A stretch of 64,000 bases of DNA. Origin: Bacteroidota bacterium. Its GTDB lineage: Bacteria > Bacteroidota > Bacteroidia > Chitinophagales > Saprospiraceae. Location: positions 62,001 to 126,000 of the forward strand of contig JAIUPL010000017.1 in the NCBI GenBank assembly GCA_020160935.1, given 5' to 3'. A model generated the notes under the pieces. That model did not search any database. It was not told the DNA's origin and saw nothing but the letters and a program-made list of their open reading frames with translations. A program made the translations under genes and the position numbers. This document shows, piece by piece, positions 34,958-42,019 of the stretch. Position 1 is the first letter of the stretch, and each line of letters opens with the position of its first letter.

Positions 34958-34965
34958 TACCTTTG
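34958..34965 (+). promoter_or_regulatory. -7 element (TACCTTTG) with no protein gene downstream
   Basis: Perfect TAnnTTTG on the plus strand. The expected start site, about 6 nt further, falls at the 5' base of an 11-bp closing stem (34971). A TTG at 34932 is 23 nt upstream. Confidence 0.55.
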
Positions 34966-34970
34966 CAACT

Positions 34971-35156
34971 CCACAGGCGCCTTCTTTCTGCGGCGACTCG
35001 AACACTTTAACCTTTAGGGGTACGCTACCGACTCAAGGAAGCAGTTTGCCGTTGACTTGTCCGGCTTTCGACTGCACGCCCAACCCCGGTTCTGCCTGCT
35101 CCGCCTTGTCAACTTTGCGAAGTCTGACTTGCACAATCGGGCGCCTGTGGTTTTTT
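34971..35156 (+). ncRNA. Candidate structured ncRNA of about 186 nt
   Basis: The ends pair as an 11-bp perfect stem: CCACAGGCGCC (34971-34981) with GGCGCCTGTGG (35140-35150), followed by six T (35151-35156), as in an intrinsic terminator. Inside are GCAGT/ACTGC enclosing GCCG/CGGC, GGTA-CGC-TACC, and a GTCA/TGAC hairpin with CTT/AAG. A -7 element sits just upstream. No convincing protein is encoded. Size and the long closing stem are like 6S RNA, but no sequence signature was recognised. The T run touches the stop codon of the convergent HEAT-repeat gene. Confidence 0.5.
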
Positions 35157-35790
35157 ACTTCAGTTTTTTCAGTACTTTTTCCACTCGTTTTTTCTGGCTG
35201 TCTTTTTCCAAATCGATCATTCTGGATCGAAGGGTGCGCACAAATTCTTCTTTTTGTGCTGCTGAAACACCCGGCGCTGCCTTTTCCACATACGAGGGAA
35301 ATTGATTGACGGGGCATTTCAATAATTGTTCTATCAGCAAGGGAAATGCTACTGCATGGTGTTTTTGGTGCCGCAGCAGTTTGGCCAAAATGCCCACCGC
35401 GTGGTCGCGCGTAATCACCGAACCATGGTCGGCTGCATCCATAATAGCAGGCAAGTGATCGAATACGCCATCGGGATCGACCGAGGCAATGGCGTCGAGG
35501 GCAGTCATGGCGCCCCACTGCAAGCGGTTGTTTTTGTGGTTTAGCAGTCCTGCAAAGGTGGAGAGATGCGGCGCCAGCAAAGCAGGTTGAATATATCCGG
35601 TTTCATACAAGGCCTTGATACAATCGCTTTGAATAGCACTGTTTTTACCCTTCAGGTGCTCGACCAGGATGCTCACTGCCTCCTGATCCATGGACGCCGC
35701 TATGGATTTTGCCAGTTCAATATTCGCGTTTTCGTCTCTCAGGCCCAGTGATGTAGCCAGGCGACCGATGATCATTTCTGATTTTTCCAT
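35155..35790 (-). CDS. HEAT-repeat-like protein
   Basis: A 211-aa all-helical cytoplasmic protein with repeated helix pairs of about 38 residues, for example EHLKGKNSAIQSDCIKALYETG and LLNHKNNRLQWGAMTALDAIASVDP. This fits HEAT/armadillo-like repeats, which bind other proteins. The C-terminus is very basic (KKRVEKVLKKLK). It overlaps the upstream zinc-ribbon gene by 19 nt, so they are translated together. The function is unknown. Confidence 0.75.
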   Translation of the reverse strand: MEKSEMIIGRLATSLGLRDENANIELAKSIAASMDQEAVSILVEHLKGKNSAIQSDCIKALYETGYIQPALLAPHLSTFAGLLNHKNNRLQWGAMTALDAIASVDPDGVFDHLPAIMDAADHGSVITRDHAVGILAKLLRHQKHHAVAFPLLIEQLLKCPVNQFPSYVEKAAPGVSAAQKEEFVRTLRSRMIDLEKDSQKKRVEKVLKKLK

Positions 35791-36038
35791 CTTTCCAGTT
35801 TGGGAATGCCGTTGCTGAATATTTTTGCCAAAAAGCCGGGGAAGCCCATCTCTTTCAGTTTTTGTTTGACAAAATCCTGCATTTCCGAGGCGGTCATATC
35901 AGGCTGCAGGAATGCGCCATTTTGATAGCAAAGGCTGCAATACATATTGCTTTTGGAGCCGTCGGTATTGGTGCCTCCGCCAGCAGGGTCTTTTTTCAGA
36001 GGCATGGAGCAACTCTGACATACTTTGTAGGTTTTCAT
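35772..36038 (-). CDS. Small zinc-ribbon protein
   Basis: An 88-aa protein with four Cys in CQSCSMPL and YCSLCYQNG, matching the putative zinc ribbon family (Zn_ribbon_2-like). The C-terminal half is helical and amphipathic. The function is unknown; family members often accompany small stress or regulatory genes. It is the first gene of a pair with the HEAT-repeat gene. A perfect -7 element lies 20 nt upstream. Confidence 0.8.
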   Translation of the reverse strand: MKTYKVCQSCSMPLKKDPAGGGTNTDGSKSNMYCSLCYQNGAFLQPDMTASEMQDFVKQKLKEMGFPGFLAKIFSNGIPKLERWKNQK

Positions 36039-36057
36039 ATCGAAAAAATTGATGCTA

Positions 36058-36065
36058 CAAAGGTA
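36058..36065 (-). promoter_or_regulatory. -7 element (TACCTTTG) upstream of the zinc-ribbon gene
   Basis: Perfect TAnnTTTG on the minus strand, 20 nt before the ATG at 36038. Confidence 0.6.
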
Positions 36066-36114
36066 GAAGCGCTTACTGACAACCTATTGTCAGTGCACCC
36101 ATACAATTCCCGAA

Positions 36115-36480
36115 TTATCTGGAAAACTGCCCGAAATGCCAGAGAATACCCGAGGGATCGTGCACAAAACACTCCCGACCCCAGTCCAAGGTTCGAATGG
36201 GCTCGATCCGCACTTGCTCGTATTTTCCGGGTAAATCAAGTGCCTGAAGCGCGTTCCAGAATTGCTCTACGTCTTCTACTTCCATAAAAATCATGGTGTT
36301 GTCTACCCAGTCGCGGACGTAAGCGTCTTGCAGATAAAACCCCAGGTTGCCGGATTGGAACAAGGACATGTTGGGTGCGATTTTGCGCTCTTCAAAACCC
36401 AGGTCAGTGTAAAATCGGCAGGAAAGTTCAAAGTTTTTAGCGCCAATGAAAGGGCGGATGGAGCGGGCGTTGTGTGTCAT
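36115..36480 (-). CDS. VOC-family (glyoxalase/bleomycin-resistance-like) protein
   Basis: A 121-aa cytoplasmic protein with the vicinal oxygen chelate fold: FIGAKNFELSCRFYTDLGF at the start, FMEVEDVEQFW in the middle and FVHDPSGILWHFGQ at the end. The metal-ligand positions are only partly conserved, so it may be a binding protein of the bleomycin-resistance type rather than an enzyme. It has its own -7 element at 36513-36520. Confidence 0.87.
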   Translation of the reverse strand: MTHNARSIRPFIGAKNFELSCRFYTDLGFEERKIAPNMSLFQSGNLGFYLQDAYVRDWVDNTMIFMEVEDVEQFWNALQALDLPGKYEQVRIEPIRTLDWGRECFVHDPSGILWHFGQFSR

Positions 36481-36512
36481 GTTTTATCAAACTTGCTTGT
36501 TGTGGATGCTGG

Positions 36513-36520
36513 CAAATTTA
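36513..36520 (-). promoter_or_regulatory. -7 element (TAAATTTG) upstream of the VOC gene
   Basis: Perfect TAnnTTTG on the minus strand, 33 nt before the ATG. Confidence 0.55.
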
Positions 36521-36563
36521 AGGTATTTGAAAAATTTAAACATATTGTTTTTAAAATAAAATC

Positions 36564-36667
36564 AACACAAAGTTTTTTAACCACGAAGGACACAAAGGGC
36601 TGCACAAAGGGCGCAAAGTATTGATTACAAATACTTTGTGTCCTTCGTGGTTAAAAAACTTTGTGTT
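36564..36667. repeat. Palindromic element I, perfect 34-bp arms
   Basis: Arms 36564-36597 and 36634-36667 are perfect reverse complements. The loop has a nested CAAAGTATT/AATACTTTG stem and tandem CACAAAGGG, CGCAAAG units. It ends 13 nt from the stop codon of the DUF2306-like gene. Confidence 0.92.
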
Positions 36668-36680
36668 AAAATGAAATGTG

Positions 36681-37169
36681 TTAAGTCGCATACTTGCTCA
36701 ACATATCCACTCTTTTCAGCAAATCCGGAATTCTGTACGCTCCCGCCATTTGTTCCACGCCTGCTGCTGCCTGGTCGAGGTCGATGCCCGCCGCCGTGAT
36801 GAAAAGCGGTTTTTTGCTTTCTCTTCTGTGGCCACTCACATATTCGTCGGGTGTATCGAGTATTTCCTGCAACACCAGCGTCGGTTCGGTGTTGCTCCAT
36901 TCGGGGAAGCCGAGGTGTAGGAGTGGCTTGCTGTTCCTGATCTTTTTACTGAACTGAATCCAGCCGACGAGCAACGCCAGTCCGCCAGGAATGATATGCC
37001 CGTAAAAACCAATATTCCAGAGCATATTATTCAGCAATTCCGGGCTTTTGGATGACAGCAGGCCGAATGTCCGGTCAATCATGAAATAAAGGGAAGGGTA
37101 CAGGCCGATCACGATGCACAGAAGTGCAAAAATCCACCAAGAAATAGTTTTAACTGCGGTATTCAACAT
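36681..37169 (-). CDS. DUF2306-like membrane N-terminus joined to an unrelated tail (possible chimera)
   Basis: ATG 37169 (one nt after the upstream gene's stop) gives 162 aa. Residues 1-90 match the start of DUF2306 membrane proteins: a first helix ALLCIVIGLYPSLYF, MIDRTFGLLSSKSPELL, then NIGFYGHIIPGGLALLVGWIQF. The remaining five or so helices expected in DUF2306 are missing. Instead a soluble, charged sequence follows from about residue 92 (NTEPTLVLQEILDTPDEYV to the end KRVDMLSKYA) that looks like the C-terminus of another cytoplasmic protein. A deletion fusion is likely; a natural two-part protein cannot be ruled out. Confidence 0.6.
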   Translation of the reverse strand: MLNTAVKTISWWIFALLCIVIGLYPSLYFMIDRTFGLLSSKSPELLNNMLWNIGFYGHIIPGGLALLVGWIQFSKKIRNSKPLLHLGFPEWSNTEPTLVLQEILDTPDEYVSGHRRESKKPLFITAAGIDLDQAAAGVEQMAGAYRIPDLLKRVDMLSKYAT

Positions 37170-37170
37170 T

Positions 37171-37578
37171 TTAATAGCGATGAAATAATTGTTTGGATGT
37201 TTTCCATTCGAACCTGGCAAGTGCCACAACAATCGGTATCTCCACTATGAAATACAACACACTCCATAGTGTAATGGAACTGAAATGGCGAATGACTAGC
37301 ACTGCAGTAATACCGCAATACATCAGGTTGGCAATGGCAATTGTTTTCAAAAACGGTCGCCAATTCGCAGGAAAAAACAAAAAACACCCCAATGAATACA
37401 CGGCAAAAAAACTTGCTGTTCCGGACAAAAGCCACAACATGGAAAGCGGCACCCGGAAAATCGTTTCAAATTTAGACAGTACCAAAATCAAAAAAGTCGC
37501 AGTGGCGAGTGCGCCAATAGCCTCGAAGAGAAACAGCAGACGCGGTTGGTGCTGCAGTCGTTGTAGTACTCTGCTCAT
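37171..37578 (-). CDS. Four-helix membrane protein of unknown function
   Basis: ATG 37578 is chosen because the upstream open stretch is not protein-like and overlaps the DUF1572 gene. The 135-aa protein has four membrane helices (about 14-34, 45-65, 78-95 and 100-120) and basic ends. The pattern resembles small DUF-type integral membrane proteins of Bacteroidota with no assigned role. It is placed between the DUF1572 and DUF2306-like genes on the same strand with tight spacing, so it is likely part of one transcript. Confidence 0.7.
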   Translation of the reverse strand: MSRVLQRLQHQPRLLFLFEAIGALATATFLILVLSKFETIFRVPLSMLWLLSGTASFFAVYSLGCFLFFPANWRPFLKTIAIANLMYCGITAVLVIRHFSSITLWSVLYFIVEIPIVVALARFEWKTSKQLFHRY

Positions 37579-37604
37579 TGCGTGAATCAAATATCGTTGT
37601 GTTG

Positions 37605-38158
37605 TTACAAACCTTCCGTGAAATGCTCGCGTCGCGGCGGTTTGGCAAATTTTTCTGCATTGAAGTCCCTGGAGCCACCTCGGGGTATGGAAAGCGATTG
37701 CCAATCTGTCGCGCACATTTTCGCGATAAAAACAATTTGCCCGACATGATAGGGGTAATGTGCCAACTGCCGGTTGATGGCCTCCTGCACCGTATGTCCC
37801 TGATTTCGAATGTACACCACAGTATCGAGGTCGGCAGCGCTCAGGCTGCGAAGGGCATTCAGAAAAACGGCCCATCCTTCTTCCCATTTTTCCAGCATTT
37901 CTGCCCGCGTGCTCCAGTCATTTTCAAATTCGGATTCGCGGTCGCGCCAGGTTTTTTCGCCATCCGAGTGTAAAAATCGGTCCAGCGGCTGCGCATATTT
38001 CCCCACAAGTGTTTTACAATGGTGGCGATGCTGTTGCTGTCTTCGTTGCATTGCCAGAACAAATGTTCGTCCGATACCTGGGCGAATGCCTTGTCGCCCA
38101 GCGACTTGTAATATTCAAATTGCTTGATTACGCTGTTCAAATAGTCGTTGTTTTCCAT
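37605..38158 (-). pseudogene. DUF1572/DinB-like protein with a 1-nt frameshift
   Basis: ATG 38158 opens a frame that encodes ENNDYLNSVIKQFEYYKSL to SRWTDF and then turns to nonsense. The neighbouring frame continues exactly with SDGEKTWRDRESEFENDW through to EHFTEGL (stop 37605). Joined, the two parts give one normal DUF1572 protein of about 184 aa. The shift falls at a T5 run (minus strand, 37972-37976), which should be six T to keep frame. DUF1572 is a DinB-like four-helix fold with metal-binding His. The frameshift may be real or a homopolymer sequencing error. Confidence 0.82.
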
Positions 38159-38171
38159 GTTGTCGGCTGCG

Positions 38172-38678
38172 TTATTGATATTGATAGGGCTCCTCGTTGT
38201 AAGCCATTTGCCGCACATTTTCCAGCACTCGTTTCATGTAAACAGGCCAGAAAGCACGGGCGAAAAGCCAATTGAAAGGGTATAGCCAGGCAGAATCGGC
38301 ATACAGGGTGTAGGTATAATCAATTTGTATGCGGTTCGGTTCCAGTTCATGGGTAGCCCATTCTCCTGTAAATGTTGTAAAGTTGAGCATCCAGGCTTTA
38401 AAATCGCTGACCTGGATTTTCCAGTACCGGTTTTCGATGCGTTCCAGCACAGTGTCCACCGAACTTTCTCCGCCTTTAAAAGCAATCGATGGTGCAGCGA
38501 ATACTTTTTTGCTTCCGCCGGGTTTGCCCCAGTTTTCATCTTCGGTGCAATGTGTGATGCGCGGCATGATGCCAAACCCTGTGTGTACTTTTGAAATATC
38601 ACACAACATGGGCGTTTTGAAGGCGCGTTCCAGCGAGCAGTGAAAGATGGTGGAAATGGATATCTTGAAGGATGGCAT
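38172..38678 (-). CDS. SRPBCC (START/polyketide cyclase-like) protein
   Basis: ATG 38678 gives 168 aa. The N-terminus SFKISISTIFHCSLERAFKTPM is the typical first strand and helices of the SRPBCC hydrophobic-ligand fold, and TGEWATHELEPNRIQIDYTYTL fits the central sheet. The C-terminal helix contains FWPVYMKRVLENVRQMA. The ligand is unknown. It lies 13 nt upstream of the frameshifted DUF1572 gene and probably heads the operon 38678-36681. Confidence 0.8.
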   Translation of the reverse strand: MPSFKISISTIFHCSLERAFKTPMLCDISKVHTGFGIMPRITHCTEDENWGKPGGSKKVFAAPSIAFKGGESSVDTVLERIENRYWKIQVSDFKAWMLNFTTFTGEWATHELEPNRIQIDYTYTLYADSAWLYPFNWLFARAFWPVYMKRVLENVRQMAYNEEPYQYQ

Positions 38679-38743
38679 TGGATGAGATGGTGAATGATTG
38701 GAGGTGGAAAAATACAAATTCAGGATTTTTTGCAAGATAGATT

Positions 38744-38878
38744 GTTCGGCTTCGCCTCACAGTGGGGGACTTGGGATTGGGCGGAAAAAGCGGATTTTAT
38801 TGATTTTCGTGGCCTTGCGGCCACATGTTTTGATTTTTATGCCCAATCCCAAGTCCCCACCGTGAGGCGAAGCCGAAC
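38744..38878. repeat. Palindromic element J (TTCGGCTTCGCCTCA family)
   Basis: Outer 17-nt blocks GTTCGGCTTCGCCTCAC (38744-38760) and the reverse complement (38862-38878), middle block around GGGGACTTGGGATTGGGC, and apex GTGGCCTTGCGGCCAC (38809-38824). It shares outer and apex modules with elements K and L. It lies between the divergent SRPBCC and M15 peptidase genes. Confidence 0.9.
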
Positions 38879-38911
38879 GGCCCCTGTGTCCATGAAGTGG
38901 CCCATCAGCAC

Positions 38912-38919
38912 TATCTTTG
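38912..38919 (+). promoter_or_regulatory. -7 element (TATCTTTG) upstream of the M15 peptidase gene
   Basis: Perfect TAnnTTTG on the plus strand, 22 nt before the ATG at 38941, outside element J. Confidence 0.55.
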
Positions 38920-38940
38920 CATTCCTCTTAACGACCGACC

Positions 38941-39813
38941 ATGCGCTATTTTTTATTCATCCTGCTGATTATCAATTGTTTCGATGCCCGTGCTCAAATG
39001 GCGCTGCCTGTGCCTGTTGGCGCCCAAAGGCTTCTCGAAGCCTATCCCCAACACTTGAAAGGGTACCATGAAAACCATTTGATCTGGAAAGACGGCTCAA
39101 AAATACAGTTTGACGACGGCCGTATCAAAACCGAGGACGAGGCATTTGATTCTACCGATCTGGAAGACCAGATGCATGCCTTGTTGTACACACCTGGCAC
39201 ACCGCTCGACACACCGACCTACAACTGCGACCCGGGCACCCTGCGCTGCGTCGAGTTTTTTAAAAAAATGTACGGAGAAAACGAAGCGCAGGTGCGCAGC
39301 CGCCTCGTCCCTGTCGTCTGGCCTGGAACCAAAGCCGGGCGTACCAAACGCATCTGGGTGACTTCGGTGAATGGCGTCGATAAACACCTGCAGGCAGTAG
39401 CAAAAGAACTGATGGCACGCCCGCACTTGCGTCCCTACGTGACGAATATTGGCGGCACCTTCAACTGGCGACCTATTCTGGGTACCAATCGCCTGAGTCC
39501 ACATTCATTCGGCATCGCAATCGACATCAACACCAGCCGATCGGAGTATTGGAAATGGGATCACAAGGACGACTGGATGCAGGATTCTGTGGAAACAGTG
39601 CTGCAATGGCGCAATTCAGTGCCGCTGGAAATTGTCGATATTTTTGAACGCCACGGCTTTATCTGGGGTGGCAAATGGTACCACTACGACACCATGCACT
39701 TCGAATATCGGCCCGAAATGTTGCCTCCCCGGAAGGCTGTGAAAAAAGCGGCTGCACCGAAGGCGACTGTAAAAAAGAAAAGTCCGGGCAAGGCAACGGG
39801 ATCAAAATCCTGA
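38941..39813 (+). CDS. Exported M15-type D-Ala-D-Ala carboxypeptidase-like protein
   Basis: A 290-aa protein with a signal peptide (cleavage near ARA|QMA). The catalytic part shows the M15 zinc pattern: SPHSFGIAIDIN (H188 and D195, HxxxxxxD) and YDTMHFEYRPEM (H253). Family members trim peptide stems in peptidoglycan. A pair of Cys (C96, C103) could form a disulfide. The C-terminus (about 262-290) is Lys-rich and disordered. Elements J and K bracket the gene. Confidence 0.85.
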   Translation: MRYFLFILLIINCFDARAQMALPVPVGAQRLLEAYPQHLKGYHENHLIWKDGSKIQFDDGRIKTEDEAFDSTDLEDQMHALLYTPGTPLDTPTYNCDPGTLRCVEFFKKMYGENEAQVRSRLVPVVWPGTKAGRTKRIWVTSVNGVDKHLQAVAKELMARPHLRPYVTNIGGTFNWRPILGTNRLSPHSFGIAIDINTSRSEYWKWDHKDDWMQDSVETVLQWRNSVPLEIVDIFERHGFIWGGKWYHYDTMHFEYRPEMLPPRKAVKKAAAPKATVKKKSPGKATGSKS

Positions 39814-39825
39814 TTAATGTTAGAA

Positions 39826-39969
39826 CGCTCGGCTTCGCCTCACTTGTTTTATTTGGGATTTTGCGGATCAGGTGGATTTAACAGATTATGGCCTGTCGGC
39901 CATAAAAATCCATACAATCCGCCTGATCCGCAATATCCCAAGTCCCATATTCATGAGGCGAAGCCGAAT
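39826..39969. repeat. Palindromic element K (TTCGGCTTCGCCTCA family)
   Basis: Outer blocks CTCGGCTTCGCCTCA (39828-39842) and TGAGGCGAAGCCGA (from 39954), a middle block with TTGGGATTTTGCGGATCAGG and its complement, and apex ATGGCCTGTCGGCCAT (39888-39903). It lies between the stops of the M15 gene (39813) and the acyltransferase gene (39989). The GGATTTTGCGGATC unit is shared with L. Confidence 0.9.
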
Positions 39970-39988
39970 GGAGTAAAAATCTCCTACG

Positions 39989-40654
39989 CTAATCCCTGCT
40001 CACATTCCTGAAATACCGGGCCGGCGAACCCGCCCAGATTTGCCCCTCCGGAATGTCTTTTGTGACCAATGCCGCAGCGCCCACCACTGCGTAGTCGCCA
40101 ATACTGCGTTTTTCGATCACGGTGGCATTGATACCGACATCCGCAACTTTACCGATGTGGATGCGGGAGCCTACTACGCAGCGGATGGCCATGTGAGACA
40201 AAGGCCCTACAACGGAATCGTGCCCAACAAAAGCATGGGAGGCAACCAGGGTGCAGGCGCCGATTTCAGCCCCTGCGCCAACATAACCGTTTACCAATAC
40301 ACAGGCCCCGGGCTTTAGTATGGCATTGTGTGCTACAAAAGCCCTTTTACTGACCACATTGACCAGCAATTCCTGCGGCACATTTACCTGATGGAACAGT
40401 TCTTCGGTTTTGTAATTGCGGCCCAGCATATGGATGGCGTACACAAAATGATATCCCTGTTCGGCAAAATGCGCTACTTCATTGGTGCCACCCAAAACCG
40501 GAAAAGTATGGATGGTTCGGCCGAGTTCCATATCATTTAAGAAACCGGCTACTTCCAGGCTCATATCTCCGAACGTGTGCCGATTGTCTTCTATAACAGC
40601 AGCAATAGGGCCTCCTTTGCCTTCTCCACCGATGATAATTACCTTTTTGGTCAT
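39989..40654 (-). CDS. NeuD/PglD-type sugar O-acyltransferase-like protein
   Basis: ATG 40654 gives 221 aa with a clean N-terminal nucleotide-fold domain (TKKVIIIGGEGKGG), as in PglD/NeuD. The C-terminal part is a left-handed beta-helix of hexapeptide repeats (FVAHNAILKPGACVLVNGYVGAGAEIGACTLV) with the usual end GDYAVVGAAALVTKDIPEG and GSPAR. Such enzymes acetylate amino sugars for surface glycans. No other glycan gene is near, so the target is unknown. Confidence 0.85.
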   Translation of the reverse strand: MTKKVIIIGGEGKGGPIAAVIEDNRHTFGDMSLEVAGFLNDMELGRTIHTFPVLGGTNEVAHFAEQGYHFVYAIHMLGRNYKTEELFHQVNVPQELLVNVVSKRAFVAHNAILKPGACVLVNGYVGAGAEIGACTLVASHAFVGHDSVVGPLSHMAIRCVVGSRIHIGKVADVGINATVIEKRSIGDYAVVGAAALVTKDIPEGQIWAGSPARYFRNVSRD

Positions 40655-40689
40655 GTTTGTTTTATATGCAAGAGATGGAACAAGATTGT

Positions 40690-41265
40690 TCAGCCAGGCG
40701 ACTTTGTATTTGTTTTTAAAGCATCCAGCCGCAAATTCAAAATGGCGTCCAGATCGTCGTTCAGATAGTGGTGAAAAATGACGGCTCGCCTTAGAAAAAT
40801 ATATAGCATTACGAAGGCGCCGGCAATACAAGCCATCCACGCTTTATCGTGGAAAAAAATAAGTTTAAGTATGGAGGCAAAGGCAGCGACAAGGCAAACT
40901 GCACTGAGATTTTGTGACAAGGCGCGCAAGGCATACCAGCGTTCCAGAATAGCGATGTGCTTTTGACCGTACTCTCTTACAAGCGCCCATTTCTCCTGGA
41001 CATCACTTTTAGCATACTTTCTGATCTTTCCGAATCGGTACAAATCATACAAAGTGTCGCCAAGTGCATGCAACACAAAACCGGCAATATAAGCCAGCAG
41101 CAAGCCAATGAGCAGCGATTTGTTGTCCAACTGGTGTATCGAATCATACACCTGCCAGATCGTCTGCACCTTGCCATCACCGCCAATCCAGAGCACCATC
41201 AGCAAAGCGGAGCCCGGAATCAGGTAGCCCAGGACATCAAAAAAGTCGACCCTGATTTTATCCAT
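40690..41265 (-). CDS. Four-helix membrane protein of unknown function
   Basis: A 191-aa protein with an N-terminal hydrophobic segment starting FFDVLGYLIPGSALLMVLW, helices at about 12-26, 48-68, 115-135 and 142-160, and a cytoplasmic charged loop between the second and third (YDLYRFGKIRKYAKSDVQEKW). The family was not recognised. It has a -7 element at 41292-41299 and may be transcribed with the acyltransferase gene (35-nt gap). Confidence 0.65.
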   Translation of the reverse strand: MDKIRVDFFDVLGYLIPGSALLMVLWIGGDGKVQTIWQVYDSIHQLDNKSLLIGLLLAYIAGFVLHALGDTLYDLYRFGKIRKYAKSDVQEKWALVREYGQKHIAILERWYALRALSQNLSAVCLVAAFASILKLIFFHDKAWMACIAGAFVMLYIFLRRAVIFHHYLNDDLDAILNLRLDALKTNTKSPG

Positions 41266-41291
41266 TGTTTATTGTTGGGAGCGTATGTTGG

Positions 41292-41299
41292 CAAAGTTA
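41292..41299 (-). promoter_or_regulatory. -7 element (TAACTTTG) upstream of gene 40690-41265
   Basis: Perfect TAnnTTTG on the minus strand, 27 nt before the ATG. The plus strand of the same gap carries TACTTTCG (41319-41326), one base off, in front of the DUF2269-like gene. Confidence 0.55.
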
Positions 41300-41371
41300 C
41301 ACAAATCAGTGTAAATCACTACTTTCGTTGCCGACAATGCCTTGTTGCATTTTTACTTACTACTACTGAAT

Positions 41372-41929
41372 ATGGCAATGTCAAAAGTTACCCTGCTGGC
41401 TCTTATGAACGGCATTTTGCTGTTGGCACTTACCCTCGCCGATTTTTTCCATTTCCTGCATTTCAACCTTGTTTTTTCCTATCAATGGCATAAAATCCTG
41501 CACCTTGTCGGGGTAGTGCTTATGATGGGAAATATGGTGGTTGGCCCCATCTGGTTTTCCTATGCCTACTATTCCGGCGACAAGAAATTGTTTGTTTTTG
41601 CCGGACGTTTGCTTCAAATCACAGACATGTGGCTGACCCTTCCGGGCATATTTTTAACCGTCATCAATGGTTTGTGCCTGGCTGCTGCATTTGGCGGAAC
41701 GCGCAACGGCCCCGACTGGCTTTTCTGGTCGGTCATAGCGCTTATTGCCATGTGGGCCTTGTCCATGCCGATATTGTTCCTTCAGGAAAAAATGTACCAG
41801 GCGCTTGCTGAAGAGCCTTCGGATGACCTGAAAATCAGGAAGTTAATTGTCCAGTGGGGCATTTGGGGAACGCTCGTGATGCTGCCGCCTACCCTGATTT
41901 TTTACTGGATGGTGATGAAGCGTGTCTGA
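41372..41929 (+). CDS. DUF2269-like integral membrane protein
   Basis: ATG 41372 (or 41378) gives about 185 aa. Four membrane helices are seen, with HKILHLVGVVLMMGNMVVGPIW and ITDMWLTLPGIFLTVINGL matching the DUF2269 pattern of predicted integral membrane proteins. Conserved His and Asp near helix ends may bind heme or metal, but this is not shown. It is convergent with pckG, with a terminator between them. Confidence 0.78.
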   Translation: MAMSKVTLLALMNGILLLALTLADFFHFLHFNLVFSYQWHKILHLVGVVLMMGNMVVGPIWFSYAYYSGDKKLFVFAGRLLQITDMWLTLPGIFLTVINGLCLAAAFGGTRNGPDWLFWSVIALIAMWALSMPILFLQEKMYQALAEEPSDDLKIRKLIVQWGIWGTLVMLPPTLIFYWMVMKRV

Positions 41930-41951
41930 TTGTTTGATCGGCAAAGCGATT

Positions 41952-41987
41952 AAAAAAAATCCCGCAGACCTTTGAAAGATCTGCGGG
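41952..41987 (-). terminator. Intrinsic terminator of pckG
   Basis: Stem CCCGCAGA/TCTGCGGG (41961-41968 and 41980-41987) with partly paired inner bases, followed on the minus strand by A and eight T. On the plus strand the T run is absent, so it mainly serves pckG. Confidence 0.88.
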
Positions 41988-42019
41988 TAAATAATGCTCT
42001 TTGCTTTCGCTCAATCATT

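Noticed and set aside
34980-35030. tRNA T-loop-like TTCGAGTC on the minus strand
   Set aside because: The flanks do not form a T stem, and no acceptor or anticodon arm can be built.
34953-35309. 118-codon plus-strand frame over the candidate RNA
   Set aside because: Overlaps the HEAT-repeat gene antisense and has no protein-like features; a structured RNA explains the region better.
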